A DNA stretch of 64,000 nucleotides from Chaenocephalus aceratus. Taxonomy: Eukaryota; Chordata; Actinopteri; Perciformes; Channichthyidae. The stretch is taken from positions 41,001 through 105,000 of the forward strand of contig JAMFTG010000183.1 in NCBI GenBank assembly GCA_023974075.1. The letters run 5' to 3'. A program made the position numbers and the translations under genes. The notes under the pieces were generated by a model that was given only the letters and a program-made list of their open reading frames with translations, was not told where the DNA came from and searched no databases. Shown here in pieces: positions 1 through 11,300 of the stretch. Numbering within the stretch: position 1 is the stretch's first letter; each line of letters starts with the position of its first letter.

Positions 1-59
1 GGGGGGTCCTGGGAAGGGGACACCTCGGAGGTACACCTTGAAGGAATCTGAGGCAACAC

Positions 60-270
<211 letters not shown>

Positions 271-295
271 CATTGACTTACATGCATTTCCTGGA

Positions 296-440
296 GACTT
301 ATCCTAACCTTAACCATAACCAACACATGCCTAACCCTAACCCTTACCCTAACCTAACCAAGTCTTCACCCTAAAATTAATGATTCCCCTTATGGGGACC
401 TCCAATTTGTCCCCATAAGGGAAGCCAGTCCCCACACGTG
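296..440. repeat. Degenerate CCTAA-rich repeat plus GTCCCCATAAGG hairpin
   Basis: Bases 300-360 contain irregular CCTAAC/CCTTAC units resembling telomeric repeats but too degenerate to be a telomere. They run into a short inverted repeat, CTTATGGGGAC facing GTCCCCATAAG, near 388-421. I take this as a dispersed fish repeat. It is internal sequence and no chromosome end is indicated. Confidence 0.6.
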
Positions 441-533
441 ACTATGTAAACAGATAAAAACGACTTACTGTACATTCAACTATTGAATCAACTATTGAAT
501 CAATCAGCTATATTAGGACATTGAGGCTATACA

Positions 534-600
534 TTTACAGTGGAGGAAACAAGTATTTAACCCCCTTCAGATTTTGTAAGTTCACCAACTTATTTTACAA
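534..600. mobile_element. Tc1/mariner-like terminal fragment
   Basis: The stretch starting TTACAGTGGAGGAAACAAGT and continuing with a 'gattttgtaagtt' motif resembles the inverted-repeat end of fish Tc1-like transposons. No second terminus or transposase is present, so this is a remnant. Recognition is from memory of the family and not from a search. Confidence 0.5.
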
Positions 601-892
601 CTAAAAGCTCTTTTCAATGAAGAGCAGGTTGTAACCGAGGCTCTGTGTCGGTCAGAGTCTGAGCGCTGCTGCTCCTCCTGGAATGAGTCAGTTTGATGAG
701 CCCTCCCTCTTCTTCCTGCTCTCAGACACAGCCAGCAGCTCCACTCTGTACTTCCTGGTTCTTCCCCTTCAGATCCACACTGAGGAGGAGGGGTGTAACC
801 AACATGTGGGTAAAGAACAAGAGCTGATAGGCCACATTCACCGCCCACACACCTGCTGTTCAGATAACCTGTCAGACTAGTTTCAGCTCTGA

Positions 893-904
893 GGAAGTGA
901 AACT
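893..904 (+). promoter_or_regulatory. Possible IRF/ETS composite element upstream of the TRIM start
   Basis: GGAAGTGAAACT fits the ETS-IRF composite pattern GGAANNGAAA and lies 29 bp before the TRIM ATG. It is preceded by AGTTTCAGCT. Interferon-responsive TRIM genes often carry such sites, so this suggests but does not prove IRF-driven expression. It may sit in the 5' UTR rather than upstream of transcription. Confidence 0.4.
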
Positions 905-932
905 CACACACTCGCTGCTACTGAGAGGTGAA

Positions 933-2589
933 ATGGCGCAGAAAGGAGTTCAGCTGGAGCGGGAAACCTTCTCTTGTCCCATCTGTCTGGATCTACTGAA
1001 GGATCCGGTGACTATTCCCTGTGGACACAGCTACTGCATGGACTGTATTACACAGCACTGGGATGGAGAGCTAATCCACAGCTGCCCTCAGTGCAGGCAG
1101 AGCTTCACACCGAGGCCTGTCCTGCTGAAAAGCACCATGTTAGCAGCTTTAGTGGAGGAGCTGAAGAAGACTGGACTCCCAGCTGCTCCTGCTGATCACT
1201 GCTATGCTGGACCTGGAGACGTGGCCTGGTGATGTCTGCACTGGGAGGAAGCTGAGAGCCTGCAAGTCCTGCCTCGTGTGTGGGGCCTCTTACTGTGACA
1301 AACACCTCCAGGGTCATTATGAATTGCCTGTCTTTAAGAAACACAAGCTGGTGGAGCCCTCCAAGGAGCTCCAGGAGAACATCTGCTCTCGTCACGACGA
1401 GGTGAAGAAGCTGTTCTGCCGCACTGATCAGCAGAGTATCTGTTCTCTCTGCTCTGTGGACGAACACAAAGGCCACGACACGGTGTCGGCTGCAGCAGAG
1501 AGGAGGCAGAGAGAGCTGGAGGGGAGTCGACTCAACATCCAGCAGAGGATCCAGGACAGAGAGAAGGAGGTGAAGCTGCTTCAGCAGGAGGTGCAGGCCG
1601 TCAATGGCTCTGCTGACAAAGCAGTGGAGGACAGTGAGAAGACGTTCACTGAGCTGATCCGTCTCATGGCGAAGAGAAGCTCTGACGTGAAGCAGCAGCT
1701 CAGATCCCAGCAGGAGAGAGAAGTGAGTCGAGTCAGAGAGCTCCAGGAGAAGCTGGAGCAGGAGATCTCTGAGCTGAAGGGGAGAGACGCTGAGCTGGAG
1801 CTGCTGTCTCACACAGAGGACCACAACCAGCTTCTGCTCAGCTACCCCTCCTCACTGCCAGCCCCCCTCAGTGGAGCTACACACTCCTCCAGCACCAACA
1901 TCCGGCCTCTGAGCTACTTTGAGGATGCGACGGCGGCCCTGTCAGCAGTCAGAGACAAAATACAGGACGTCCTGAGAGAGGAATGGACAAACGTCTCACC
2001 GACTGAAGTGGAGGTTTTACAGTCAGCAGCAGAGCCCGCCTCCAGAGCTGGGTTCTTAACATATTCACAGGAGATCACTCTGGATCCAAACACAGCACAC
2101 ACACATCTGTTATTATCTGAGGGGAGCAGAAAAGCAACAAACATGAAACAACAACAGGCTTATTCTCGTCACCCAGACAGATTCACTGCATGTTCTCAGG
2201 TCCTGAGCAGAGAGAGTCTGACTGGCCGTTGTTACTGGGAGGTGGAGCGGAGAGGGGGAGGAGTTTATGTAGCAGTCGCATACAAGAATATCAGCAGAAC
2301 AGATTTGGGAAGTGGATTTGGACTCAATGACAACTCTTGGTCCTTAGTGTGTGACCAAAACCGTTATTCATTTCTTTACAACGGTATCCGCACTCGCGTC
2401 TCAGGTCCTCGGTCCTCCAGAGTAGGAGTGTACCTGGATCACAGAGCAGGTGTTCTGTCCTTCTACAGCGTCTCTGAAACCATGACTCTCCTCCACAGAG
2501 TGCAGACCACGTTCACTCAGCCGCTGCATGCTGGAGTTTGGCTTTGTTATGAATATGGAGACACTGCTGAGTTTTGTAAACTCAAATAG
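933..2589 (+). CDS. Intronless TRIM E3 ubiquitin ligase (TRIM16/TRIM25-like, fish-expanded), frame broken once
   Basis: This is a tripartite-motif protein, a RING ubiquitin ligase class with many innate-immune members in fish. From ATG 933, the RING is C15-x2-C18-x11-C30-x-H32-x2-C35-x2-C38-x12-C51-x2-C54. B-box zinc ligands follow at about 1250-1480, then a long coiled coil (1490-1800), a linker, and a C-terminal PRY-SPRY (about 2070-2586; '[20 protein letters not shown]', 'GRCYWEVE'). Everything is in one exon of about 552 codons, normal for this family. The reading frame breaks at 1228-1229: one extra G within 'gcctggtgatg' puts a stop right after the RING, and the second half reopens in the next frame until the stop at 2587-2589. 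The rest is intact, so this is either a recent pseudogene or a one-base consensus error. The upstream frame that seems to start at 897 begins with GTG, so 933 is the better start. Confidence 0.88.
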
Positions 2590-3390
2590 CCTGAAGTCCT
2601 TGGAGGAACTCTTCTACTTCTTAATCTCACCGTGTGTCCTTCAGAGCTGATTGTCCATGTCTTCACTGCAGAGATCAGCTGTCAATCAAACATGATGGGC
2701 GGGGCTTCAACATCTTCTCACGAGTTGTTCTGTAGATGTTGGACTTTCTTCCGGCTCCTTCCTGTGTCTGGTTAGCCATGGAGGCTGCCACTGCTCAGGA
2801 GGATCCTTGTTCACCTGAACTGATATATAAACTTTGCTCTAAATATGTGCTGGATATTTCTTTGATTCTTGTTGTTTTATTTTATTCCACTTTCTAAAAC
2901 AATAGAGACATTTATAATCACATGTATTCTTTTTGACGGATTAAATGTTATTGTTGCCCAAATTAACTACACATGAGTTCCAGATGGCTATCACACTTAT
3001 TTCATCATCACATGTTTATTTAAAATGATATTACTTCCTGTCATGATCATAATCAATAAGTACATCATTTATTATTCTCCTGTAAATAGCTTAGAGTCTT
3101 TGCTCGGGAAATACAATGTTATTGTTTTGCAGACTAATTGGTGTTGTTTGTTGTTGTTGTTGTTGTTGTTGTCCAAATAGAAAGTGGGTACTCTGATGTT
3201 TTATAGAACGTAACTTATGATAATAATCAATAAGGAATCATGTCTGACTCTGTTTGAAACAGCTGAGATGAAACACATGTATGGTGGAGAAAGTGAAACT
3301 GATCATAAAATCATTGAACACACTTTACTGATGGGATGTGTGATCAAATTAAATGTTTAGATCATTAATAAAGGTTTGTCTTTCAAAAAC
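2590..3390 (+). other. TRIM 3' UTR with polyadenylation signal
   Basis: AT-rich non-coding sequence with a short (GTT)n run near 3143-3172. AATAAA lies at 3367-3372 and is the best candidate polyadenylation signal for the TRIM transcript. No other gene is visible here. Confidence 0.6.
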
Positions 3391-4044
3391 AAAACAGGAT
3401 GTTGTTCTTGTGTCCGAGGTGCCGTACGAAGCTGATGTCGAACATGTGGAAGTCTTTACTCATTCATTCACTATTTCCATGTTACGACTCTCTCCTCCTC
3501 AATAAGTGATCGGGGCGTCACTCCCCATCTTAACCATCACTTCGCTCTATTCTCACAAGCCTATCATAGCGCTCTGCTAACCCTTTAAATCTGCTCTCCC
3601 TCTGACAGCTGTCATTTCAGGTGACTCGACGCAACCCTCCTCGACCCCGTTTTCACCTCCTGTCCCTCTGAATCCAGGGTCAAGCTAAGCCCCTCCTCTT
3701 CAGACCGACCCAACCATATAAACAGTGTTATATATATATATATATATAACACTGTATATATACAGTGTTTATATATATAAGTTGTGTAAGCACCTTGCAG
3801 ATGACGAACGTGCAGCGGCACAGGTCACGCGCACCTGACATATAACGTATACCGTATAAATTGACCAATAAATGCAGCAGACAATGTTATTTAACCACAA
3901 TTACAATTTATTTTATTTCAACTATATTCCATTTATTATTATTATATATGTAATATTTTTCACTTTTCATTTTTGAAATGAGGGTGCATAACAACTCAAC
4001 TGAGGGTGCAATGCACCCTTATGCACCCCCGTAGAACCGGGCCT
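3391..4044. other. Repeat-rich spacer with a founder-like satellite copy
   Basis: No gene seen. Bases 3675-3712 hold one diverged copy of the 58-bp satellite that expands further on. An AT microsatellite and small palindrome lie at 3727-3780. The segment ending 'tagaaccgggcctga' near 4033-4047 looks like the end of a DNA transposon separating the lone copy from the array. Confidence 0.55.
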
Positions 4045-4515
4045 GAAGCTAAGCCACTCCCCTTCAGACCGAACCCAACTATCCATTCACCACCACCAAC
4101 CAGAGTCAAGTTAAGCCCCTCCCCTTCAGACCGACCCAACTATCCATTCACCACCACCAGAGTCAAGTTAAGCCCCTCCCCTTCACCGAACCCAACTATC
4201 CATTCACCACCACCAGGGTCAAGTTAAGCCCCTCCCCTTCAGACCGAACCCAACTATCCATGTCACCACCACCAGGGGTCAAGTTAGAGCCCCTCCCCTT
4301 CAGACCGACCCCAACTATCCATTCACCACCACCAGAGTCAAGTTAAGCCCCCTGCCCTTCAGACCGAACCCACTATCCATTCACCACCATCAGGGTCAAG
4401 TTAAGCCCCTCCCCTTCAGACCGACCCAACTATCCATTCACCACACCAGAGTCAAGTTAAGCCCCTCCCCTTCAGACCGACCTCAACTATCCATTCACCA
4501 CCACCAGAGACAAGA
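4045..4515. repeat. 58-bp satellite array, left block
   Basis: About eight head-to-tail units of the pattern 'gtcaagttaagcccctcccc' + 'ttcagaccgaacccaactat' + 'ccattcaccaccaccaga'. The period is 58 bp, for example the start at 6191 and the next at 6249. Units in this block vary more in length than those in the right block. Confidence 0.95.
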
Positions 4516-5557
4516 GGCTTGTTTGAGACACATTGCGGCTCGCCTCGAAAGTAGACGAGAGTAGCCGATCGCAGCCGGGGGAGGTCTCAAAAAGCTCGCC
4601 TGAAGTCGGACAGCTCGGAGACGGCTTCTTCATCTTCTTCTCTCGGTTTTTTGGCGTATTGCAAACAGGTTTAAGGTGCATACCGCCACCTCCGGAGTCG
4701 GCTTGACTTGGTTTGCATTTATAAAGAATGCACAAATGTGTTTAATCGTTAATGTCAGATATGTACTAAGTAAATACATTTGTTCCTGCTCAAGATTAGA
4801 TTCAACTTTATTGTTATTGCACATATTACAGGTACTGAGACAACGAAATGCAGTTTAGCTTCTAACCAGGTGCAACAAGCAGTGAAGTGGAAAGTAATGT
4901 ACACAATCTACAGAATAAAATATAGAATGAATTGAATGATGAATAAACAGTGGGGTATGAATACACTAGATATCAGCCTGTGAGCAGTATGAACAGTGTG
5001 TATGAATACACTAGATATCAGCCTGTGAGCAGTATGAACAGTGTGTATGAATACACTAGATATCAGCCTGTGAGCAGTATGAACAGTGTTTATGAATATG
5101 CTAAGATATATAAAGTATGAAAACGGTAAGCAGTATAGTATAACATATATAGATATTCATTTCATGATGATAAACATTGTGGAACAATGATGAAAAATGG
5201 GAATGGATGTGGCGACGTAAAACTGACACAAAACAACAACAAACTTTTGCCAGCCAATTGGAGAGTGTCATCAGCAGCACGTGGTAAAAACCACCAATGA
5301 GCGCTCAGCTAGAGATACCAGCGAGCCGTTTCCCATCAAGCATTTCGCTTCCGCAGCTCGTGGAGAGCAACTGCGCCAACTCGCCTCGCCTCGCTCTCAA
5401 GGCTGCGGGCGTCTTTGTCCCGCGAGATTTCAACGTCTCATGTGGGCGAGCCTGCAGAGCAAGTCGGACAAAATGACTAACCATCATGGAACGCACTAGC
5501 AAGACGTTGATCGCAACTGCGCAGGTCTGCGCAGGTCTTGCTTGTCTCAAACAAGCC
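4516..5557. mobile_element. Non-autonomous DNA transposon inserted in the satellite
   Basis: Perfect 15-bp terminal inverted repeats, GGCTTGTTTGAGACA at 4516-4530 and its complement at 5543-5557, bound a 1042-bp insert that splits one satellite unit. Similar CG-rich subterminal sequence follows each end. No transposase frame and no clear target duplication are visible. Inside lie a retroelement-like 3' tail (about 4795-4860, 'caactttattgttattgcac') and three tandem 45-bp units at 4956-5090. Confidence 0.8.
4956..5095. repeat. 45-bp tandem repeat, three units
   Basis: Units beginning 'tatgaatacactagatatca' recur at 4956, 5001 and 5046, with a decayed fourth start at 5091. The array lies within the transposon that interrupts the 58-bp satellite. 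Confidence 0.9.
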
Positions 5558-7117
5558 GTTAAGCCCCTGCCATTCAGACCGAACCCAACTATCCATTCAC
5601 CACCACCAGGATCAGGTTAAGCCCCTCCCCTTCAGACCGAACCCAACTATCCATTCACCACCACCAGAGTCAAGTTAAGCCCCTCACCTTCAGACCGAAC
5701 CCAACTATCCATTCACCACCACCAGGATCAGGTTAAGCCCCTCCCCTTCAGACCGAACCCAACTATCCATTCACCACCACCAGAGTCAAGTTAAGCCCCT
5801 CCCCTTCAGACCGAACCCAACTATCCATTCACCACCACCAGGGTCAAGCTAAGCCACTCCCCTTCAGACCGAACCCAACTATCCATTCACCACCACCAGA
5901 GTCAAGTTAAGCCCCTCCCCTTCAGACCGAACCCAACTATCCATACACCACCACCAGGGTCAAGTTAAGCCCCTCCCCTTCAGACCGAACCCAACTATCC
6001 ATTCACCACCACCAGGGTAAAGTTAAGCCCCTCCCCTTCAGACTGAACCCAACTATCCATTCACCACCACCAGGGTCAAGTTAAGCCCCTCCCCTTCAGA
6101 CCGAACCCAACTATCCATTCACCACCACCAGAGTCAAGTTAAGCCCCTCCCCTTCAGACCGAACCCAACTATCCATTCACCACCACCAGAGTCAAGTTAA
6201 GCCCCTCCCCTTCAGACCGAACCCAACTATCCATTCACCACCACCAGGGTCAAGTTAAGCCCCTCCCCTTCAGACCGAACCCAACTATCCATTCACCACC
6301 ACCAGGGTCAAGTTAAGCCCCTCCCCTTCAGACCGACCCCAACTATCCATTCACCACCACCAGCGTCAAGTTAAGCCCCTCCCCTTCAGACCGAACCCAA
6401 CTATCCATTCACCACCACCAGGGTCAGGTTAAGCCCTCTCCTTCAGACCGAACCCAACTATCCATTCACCACCACCAGAGTCAAGTTAAGCCCCTCCCCT
6501 TCAGACCGAACCCAACTATCCATTCACCACCACCAGAGTCAAGTTAAGCCCCTCCCCTTCAGACCGAACCCAACTATCCATTCACCACCACCAGGGTCAA
6601 GTTAAGCCCCTCCCCTTCAGACCGACCTCAACTATCCATTCACCACCACCAGAGTCAAGTTAAGCCCCTGCCCTTCAGACCGAACCCAACTATCCATTCA
6701 CCACCACCAGAGTCAAGTTAAGCCCCTCCCCTTCAGACCGAACCCAACTATCCATTCACCACCACCAGAGTCAAGTTAAGCCCCTCCCCTTCAGACCGAA
6801 CCCAACTATCCATTCACCACCACCAGGGTCAAGTTAAGCCCCTGCCCTTCAGACCGAACCCAACTATCCATTCACCACCACCAGGGTCAAGTTAAGCCCC
6901 TCCCCTTCAGACCGACCCCAACTATCCATTCACCACCACCAGAGTCAAGTTAAGCCCCTCCCCTTCAGACCGAACCCAACTATCCATTCACCACCACCAG
7001 GGTCAAGTTAAGCCACTCCCCTTCAGACCGAACCCAACTATCCATTCACCACCACCAGAGTCAAGTTAAGCCCCTCCCCTTCAGACCGAACCCAACTATC
7101 CATTCACCACCACCAGT
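5558..7117. repeat. 58-bp satellite array, right block
   Basis: About 27 further units of the same 58-bp monomer, very homogeneous, mostly differing by 'agagtc' versus 'agggtc' and occasional C/G changes. Apparent proline-rich frames through it are artefacts. Confidence 0.96.
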
Positions 7118-8030
7118 GTCTAGACCCCGGGGGGGGATGCACGCTCCTGCACAACGGGGCCTAATCGGCGAAACCGTGCCGCGCCACACTAATTGCGCCA
7201 CATAAGCGCATATAGGTGCGCCGCATTTTCGGCTCAGTTGAGGCCCCCTCCGCAAGGTGAGGCCCCACGCAGTCTGCATGATCGGCCTGTAGGGAGGGAC
7301 GGCCCTGCTTAGCTGGCCTTAACGTGTAAAGTTATACAAGCATTTGTACCAGTGCTTTTCACAAGTAGACTCTTGCAGGCCAGAGTAGCTGGAGTGAGTC
7401 AACAACAACAAAAAGACATCTGAGAAGTGATCAGGATGAACAGATAGAGGAAAAGGAAAAGAGAGTTCACTGAAGACACCAGGAGGGTCAGAGCAGGGGA
7501 AAGCCAGGAAGACATTAGTAAAGAAGAAGAAGAAATGTATGTGAGGAATAAAGTGTCAGAAAGAGGGACAGAGGCAGGGATCAGGAGGCAGATGAGACTC
7601 CAGCTGGACCACATGGTATGTTTTTATTCTCCATATATATTCCATTACAGCAGCTCAATCTAGCAGCTCTTAGTAATGAATATTGAAATGTGTTGTGCAC
7701 AGGTCACCTTTAGCTTTCTTAAGAGATGGGTGATGTCATTTGTGTACTTCATTATAACTAAGTACTTTTACTGTACAGTAAACAGAATTATAGGGTATCA
7801 TGAGTATTTTCTGCTGTTTTATACTATATTTGAGTTTGTTGGTCTGAACACCTTGTTTCTCTTGTGCATTAAGAACACTTGTGTTAGGGCATGATTTAAC
7901 AATAAATACTATACAGTATAAAATACCACGTAGGCCTACTGTCCGCCCTCCCATGCCACCCTGAGCTCTTGCCACCCCATGTAAAATGTTCTAGAACCGC
8001 CAATATAAGTGGATCATAGTGGATGATATT
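7118..8030. other. Repeat debris upstream of ercc4
   Basis: No gene recognised. Bases 7118-7310 are GC-rich and unlike their surroundings. Bases 7400-7610 are purine-rich. Bases 7930-8002 end 'tgttctagaaccgcc', which resembles the terminus of a fish DNA transposon. Confidence 0.4.
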
Positions 8031-8081
8031 GGATGATAGCAGATGTGATCCATACCGTATGGATCACATCTGCTATCATCC
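8031..8081. repeat. Perfect 25-bp palindrome with 1-bp centre
   Basis: The left arm 8031-8055 (starting GGATGATAGCAGATG) and the right arm 8057-8081 are exact reverse complements around a single C at 8056. It lies 225 bp before the ercc4 ATG. It could form a cruciform or hairpin, or be the collapsed centre of a fold-back element. Confidence 0.95.
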
Positions 8082-8144
8082 TCCATGTCACTAGATGACG
8101 CTCTCGATCCTCAATGTGAAGCCGTCACGCTCTCTTGGTTTACT

Positions 8145-8160
8145 GTCACATGACCGGAAG
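8145..8160 (+). promoter_or_regulatory. Putative ercc4 core promoter motifs (E-box-type and ETS)
   Basis: GTCACATGAC (8145-8154), a USF/TFE-type palindrome, overlaps CCGGAAG (8154-8160), an ETS/GABP core. Such pairs are common in TATA-less housekeeping promoters. The position about 150 bp before the ATG fits ercc4. Confidence 0.5.
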
Positions 8161-8305
8161 CGCATTTTCAAAACAAAGGACCACAGATTCCAGCAGCACA
8201 CTAGCAGCTGTCTCACTATGACTTCTGTTGCTTTTAGCTGACATTTGTCACCGTAACTAACAGAAACCTTGTAGTTGTTGTTGTTGGTGTTTTATTCCCT
8301 CCAAC

Positions 8306-11300
8306 ATGGCGGGTCCGCTGCTGGAGTTTGAGACGGAGATGTTCCTCAGTCTGTTTGAGGTTGACGGGCTGCTGGTGGCGGCGGAGGGCATGGGGATAGA
8401 CCGCATCCTGCTGCAGTTCATGCGGGTTTACTCCGAGCAGGGCAGCCTGGTCCTGCTGCTGAACACCACCACACCTGAGCAGGTGAGCAGGGAGATCACG
8501 TGTGTTATATGAAGGCTTCTGAAGGAGCCAGCTGCCCAGTAAGCGAATTAAGGCGCCACTACGGAAGCCCATGTGGGACGTTTCTTAAATGACACTTGAA
8601 TAATATTATGATGTTTTACAGCTGGTTAAATACCGTTTTCATTTTGCTTGTGTTGCGCCATTTTCAACTGTCAATAGTCCATCGTACAGCAGCCTAAATC
8701 TTTATACATCCAATGTCATGTTTTAATATTGCTTGCACAAATTGGAAAATCAGTAAATTACTTTGTCTTTTTTTGCGCCTCATAGTATTTACTTTTTTAT
8801 ATTTGAATTGCATTTTAATGTTGTCAACTGTAAAGCCAGGTATGACCCTGAAAGTGAACTGTGTAACATACCTTTCACAAGTCATATAACTACCATATAA
8901 GTATGTGAGAATGAAAATGCTTGTGTACAATTCTAATACCATTATGGAATCACATTTTTAAGTTTACATTATAATTGTATAATCTAGGCAAGATAACTTT
9001 AAGTATAACAGTCTTATAATATGACTCCTGGGTACAGATGTTAGATACTTCTTGCTGCAAATAACATTCAAATTCAAATAATCCAAAGGTTTTATTGTCA
9101 TATGCACATAACTGACCTGAGCTCCTCCATGTAAAGATACTTTAAAGATGTTTACCAAAATACTCTCCTCTCTCTCTCTCTCTCAGGAGTATTTCACAGA
9201 GCAGCTGCGAGCGGAGGGTGTGACCCACCTGCCGAGGACGGTGACCAGCGACGTGCAGAGCGCTGAGAGATACAACGTGTACACGGAGGGGGGGGTGCTG
9301 TTCGTCACCAGCAGGATCCTGGTGGTCGACTTCCTCACCGACCGCGTCCCGGCTCATCTGATCTCAGGTCAGATCACGGATACAATGATTGTTATTGATC
9401 AAAGATTCAAAGGTTTTATTGTCATATGCACAAAGCTACAGTGTAGAAATGGCAATGAAATTCTTCTGACCTGAGCTCCTCCAACAATGCAACATTTATA
9501 ATAAAATACAAAAATAAAAATAAAAAATAGCGCAAAAAGTCTATATATATACATGTAAATAATATTAGTTATTTCTGAACATATTAATAATAATAATACA
9601 TTTTATTTTAGGCGCCTTTCATGACACCCAAGGACACCGTACAATTTGTTAAAAAATAAAACGCTAAACACAGGAAATCATGGAGGAGACCGTCAAGTGG
9701 ACACAAATGAAACATATAATGGGGAGCACTACAGTGAGTGGGCAGATTTGAACAGGTGGGTTTTTAATTGGGATTTGAATATGGTGGTTGTGTCTGACTG
9801 TCGGATGTGCGGGGGAGGGAGTTCCAGAGTCTGGGAGCAGTGCAGCTAAAAGCCCGAGCACCCATGGTGACGAGGCGTGGGGTGGGGACGGTCAGCAGAC
9901 CAGCAGAGGGGGAGCGAGAGGGGGTGTACTCCTGAAGAAGGTCAGCCAGATAGGGGGGGGGGGCAGGTTATGTCGGGCTTTGTAAGTGAGCAGTAGGTTT
10001 GTGAAGTTGATACGGGATTGAACAGGGAGCCATATTAGTTATTTCTAAACATGGAACAATTGTTGTCATTTATTTGCATTCTAGACCAAATGGTGGTTAT
10101 TACTATCTGTTCGACCTGTGTTTAATTATATATTTTGTATGGCTTTATTATAGAATTAGTAATTGATTAAAAAAAAAATATTTGTTTCATGAATTTGCTG
10201 TTTTTTTTGGTGTTGATTTTTGGGGGAAATCGTGCCTTTCTTCTCCTAACATTCCCGCTTTGTCCCTGTAAATCTACGTAATTGCGTAAAGGCACTTTAA
10301 ATGTTAAGTATAAAACGGACAAGTCAAATCAAGCAATCTGATTGGTCCTTAGCCGTGATATACTGAGCGTATACCACGGGTAGAATTGTAAGTTACTTTT
10401 CACAACAAGTCAGTATCCCTCCGCGTCTGAGAAAAACAGTATACCGTTGGGCTGAAAAGCAAACTGCCTGTGTCGCGTCGGGCCGAACCACGCCCCTTAG
10501 CTGTGATATAATGAGCATATACCACGGCCTGTCGTGAGCTATTGCTTAAATGTCCCATATATAGACTACAAAATTTGAAATGATGCCGTATTTATTGATG
10601 GGTGTTACACTGCATTACATTTTAAGGCTTTTGGCCTCGCTATAACTACACTGTAGCTACTGTGCACATGATAATGAAACCCTTGGATCCTGTGGTCTCG
10701 TAACCAACAGAAACCCAGACTAACATGCACACTCTCTCTCTCTCTCTCGAATCTCGCCCTCAGGCATCCTGGTGTATCGTGCTCATACAATCATCGAGTC
10801 GTGTCAGGAGGCCTTCATCCTCCGCTTGTTCAGACAGAAGAACAAGACGGGCTTCATTAAAGCGTTCACTGACAAGGCCACGTCCTTCTCCTCCGGATTC
10901 TGCCAGGTGGAGCGTGTGATGAGGAACCTCTTCGTCAAGAAGCTCTACCTTTGGCCCAGGTTGAGACCTATTTCAAAAGCACATATGAGATGGATGGAAC
11001 TTCATTTATCCCCTTGGGGAAATGCAGGCGTTTATAGCAGCAACAGGGTCAGAGTTAAAAACAGGATTCACAAAAATTAATTAATAATACAAAATGTTTT
11101 TTTAAATAAAGTGTGTCTGTGTGTATTCAATGTCTGGGAGGGAGGGGGGTTTGTTTTAATTAGATTTATGTATTATTGTTATTATTTTGAGCGTACATAC
11201 AGTATGTATTCTCATTTTGTAAGTAGTCTGTTGTCTATTTTTTATGTATTATGTTTTTTAAATGAAAATGTGTGCTTTTGGTTGTACATGTTGTGTATTA

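Noticed and set aside
300..360. Telomere-like CCCTAA stretch
   Set aside because: Units are irregular and only about 60 bp, followed by dispersed repeat and genes. Not a chromosome end.
1105..1824. 239-codon minus-strand frame opposite the TRIM gene
   Set aside because: A shadow of the sense codons; no recognised domain, and the plus strand has a full TRIM architecture.
3979..7117. CRISPR-like array
   Set aside because: Units are head-to-tail without unique spacers and the genome is vertebrate. It is a satellite.
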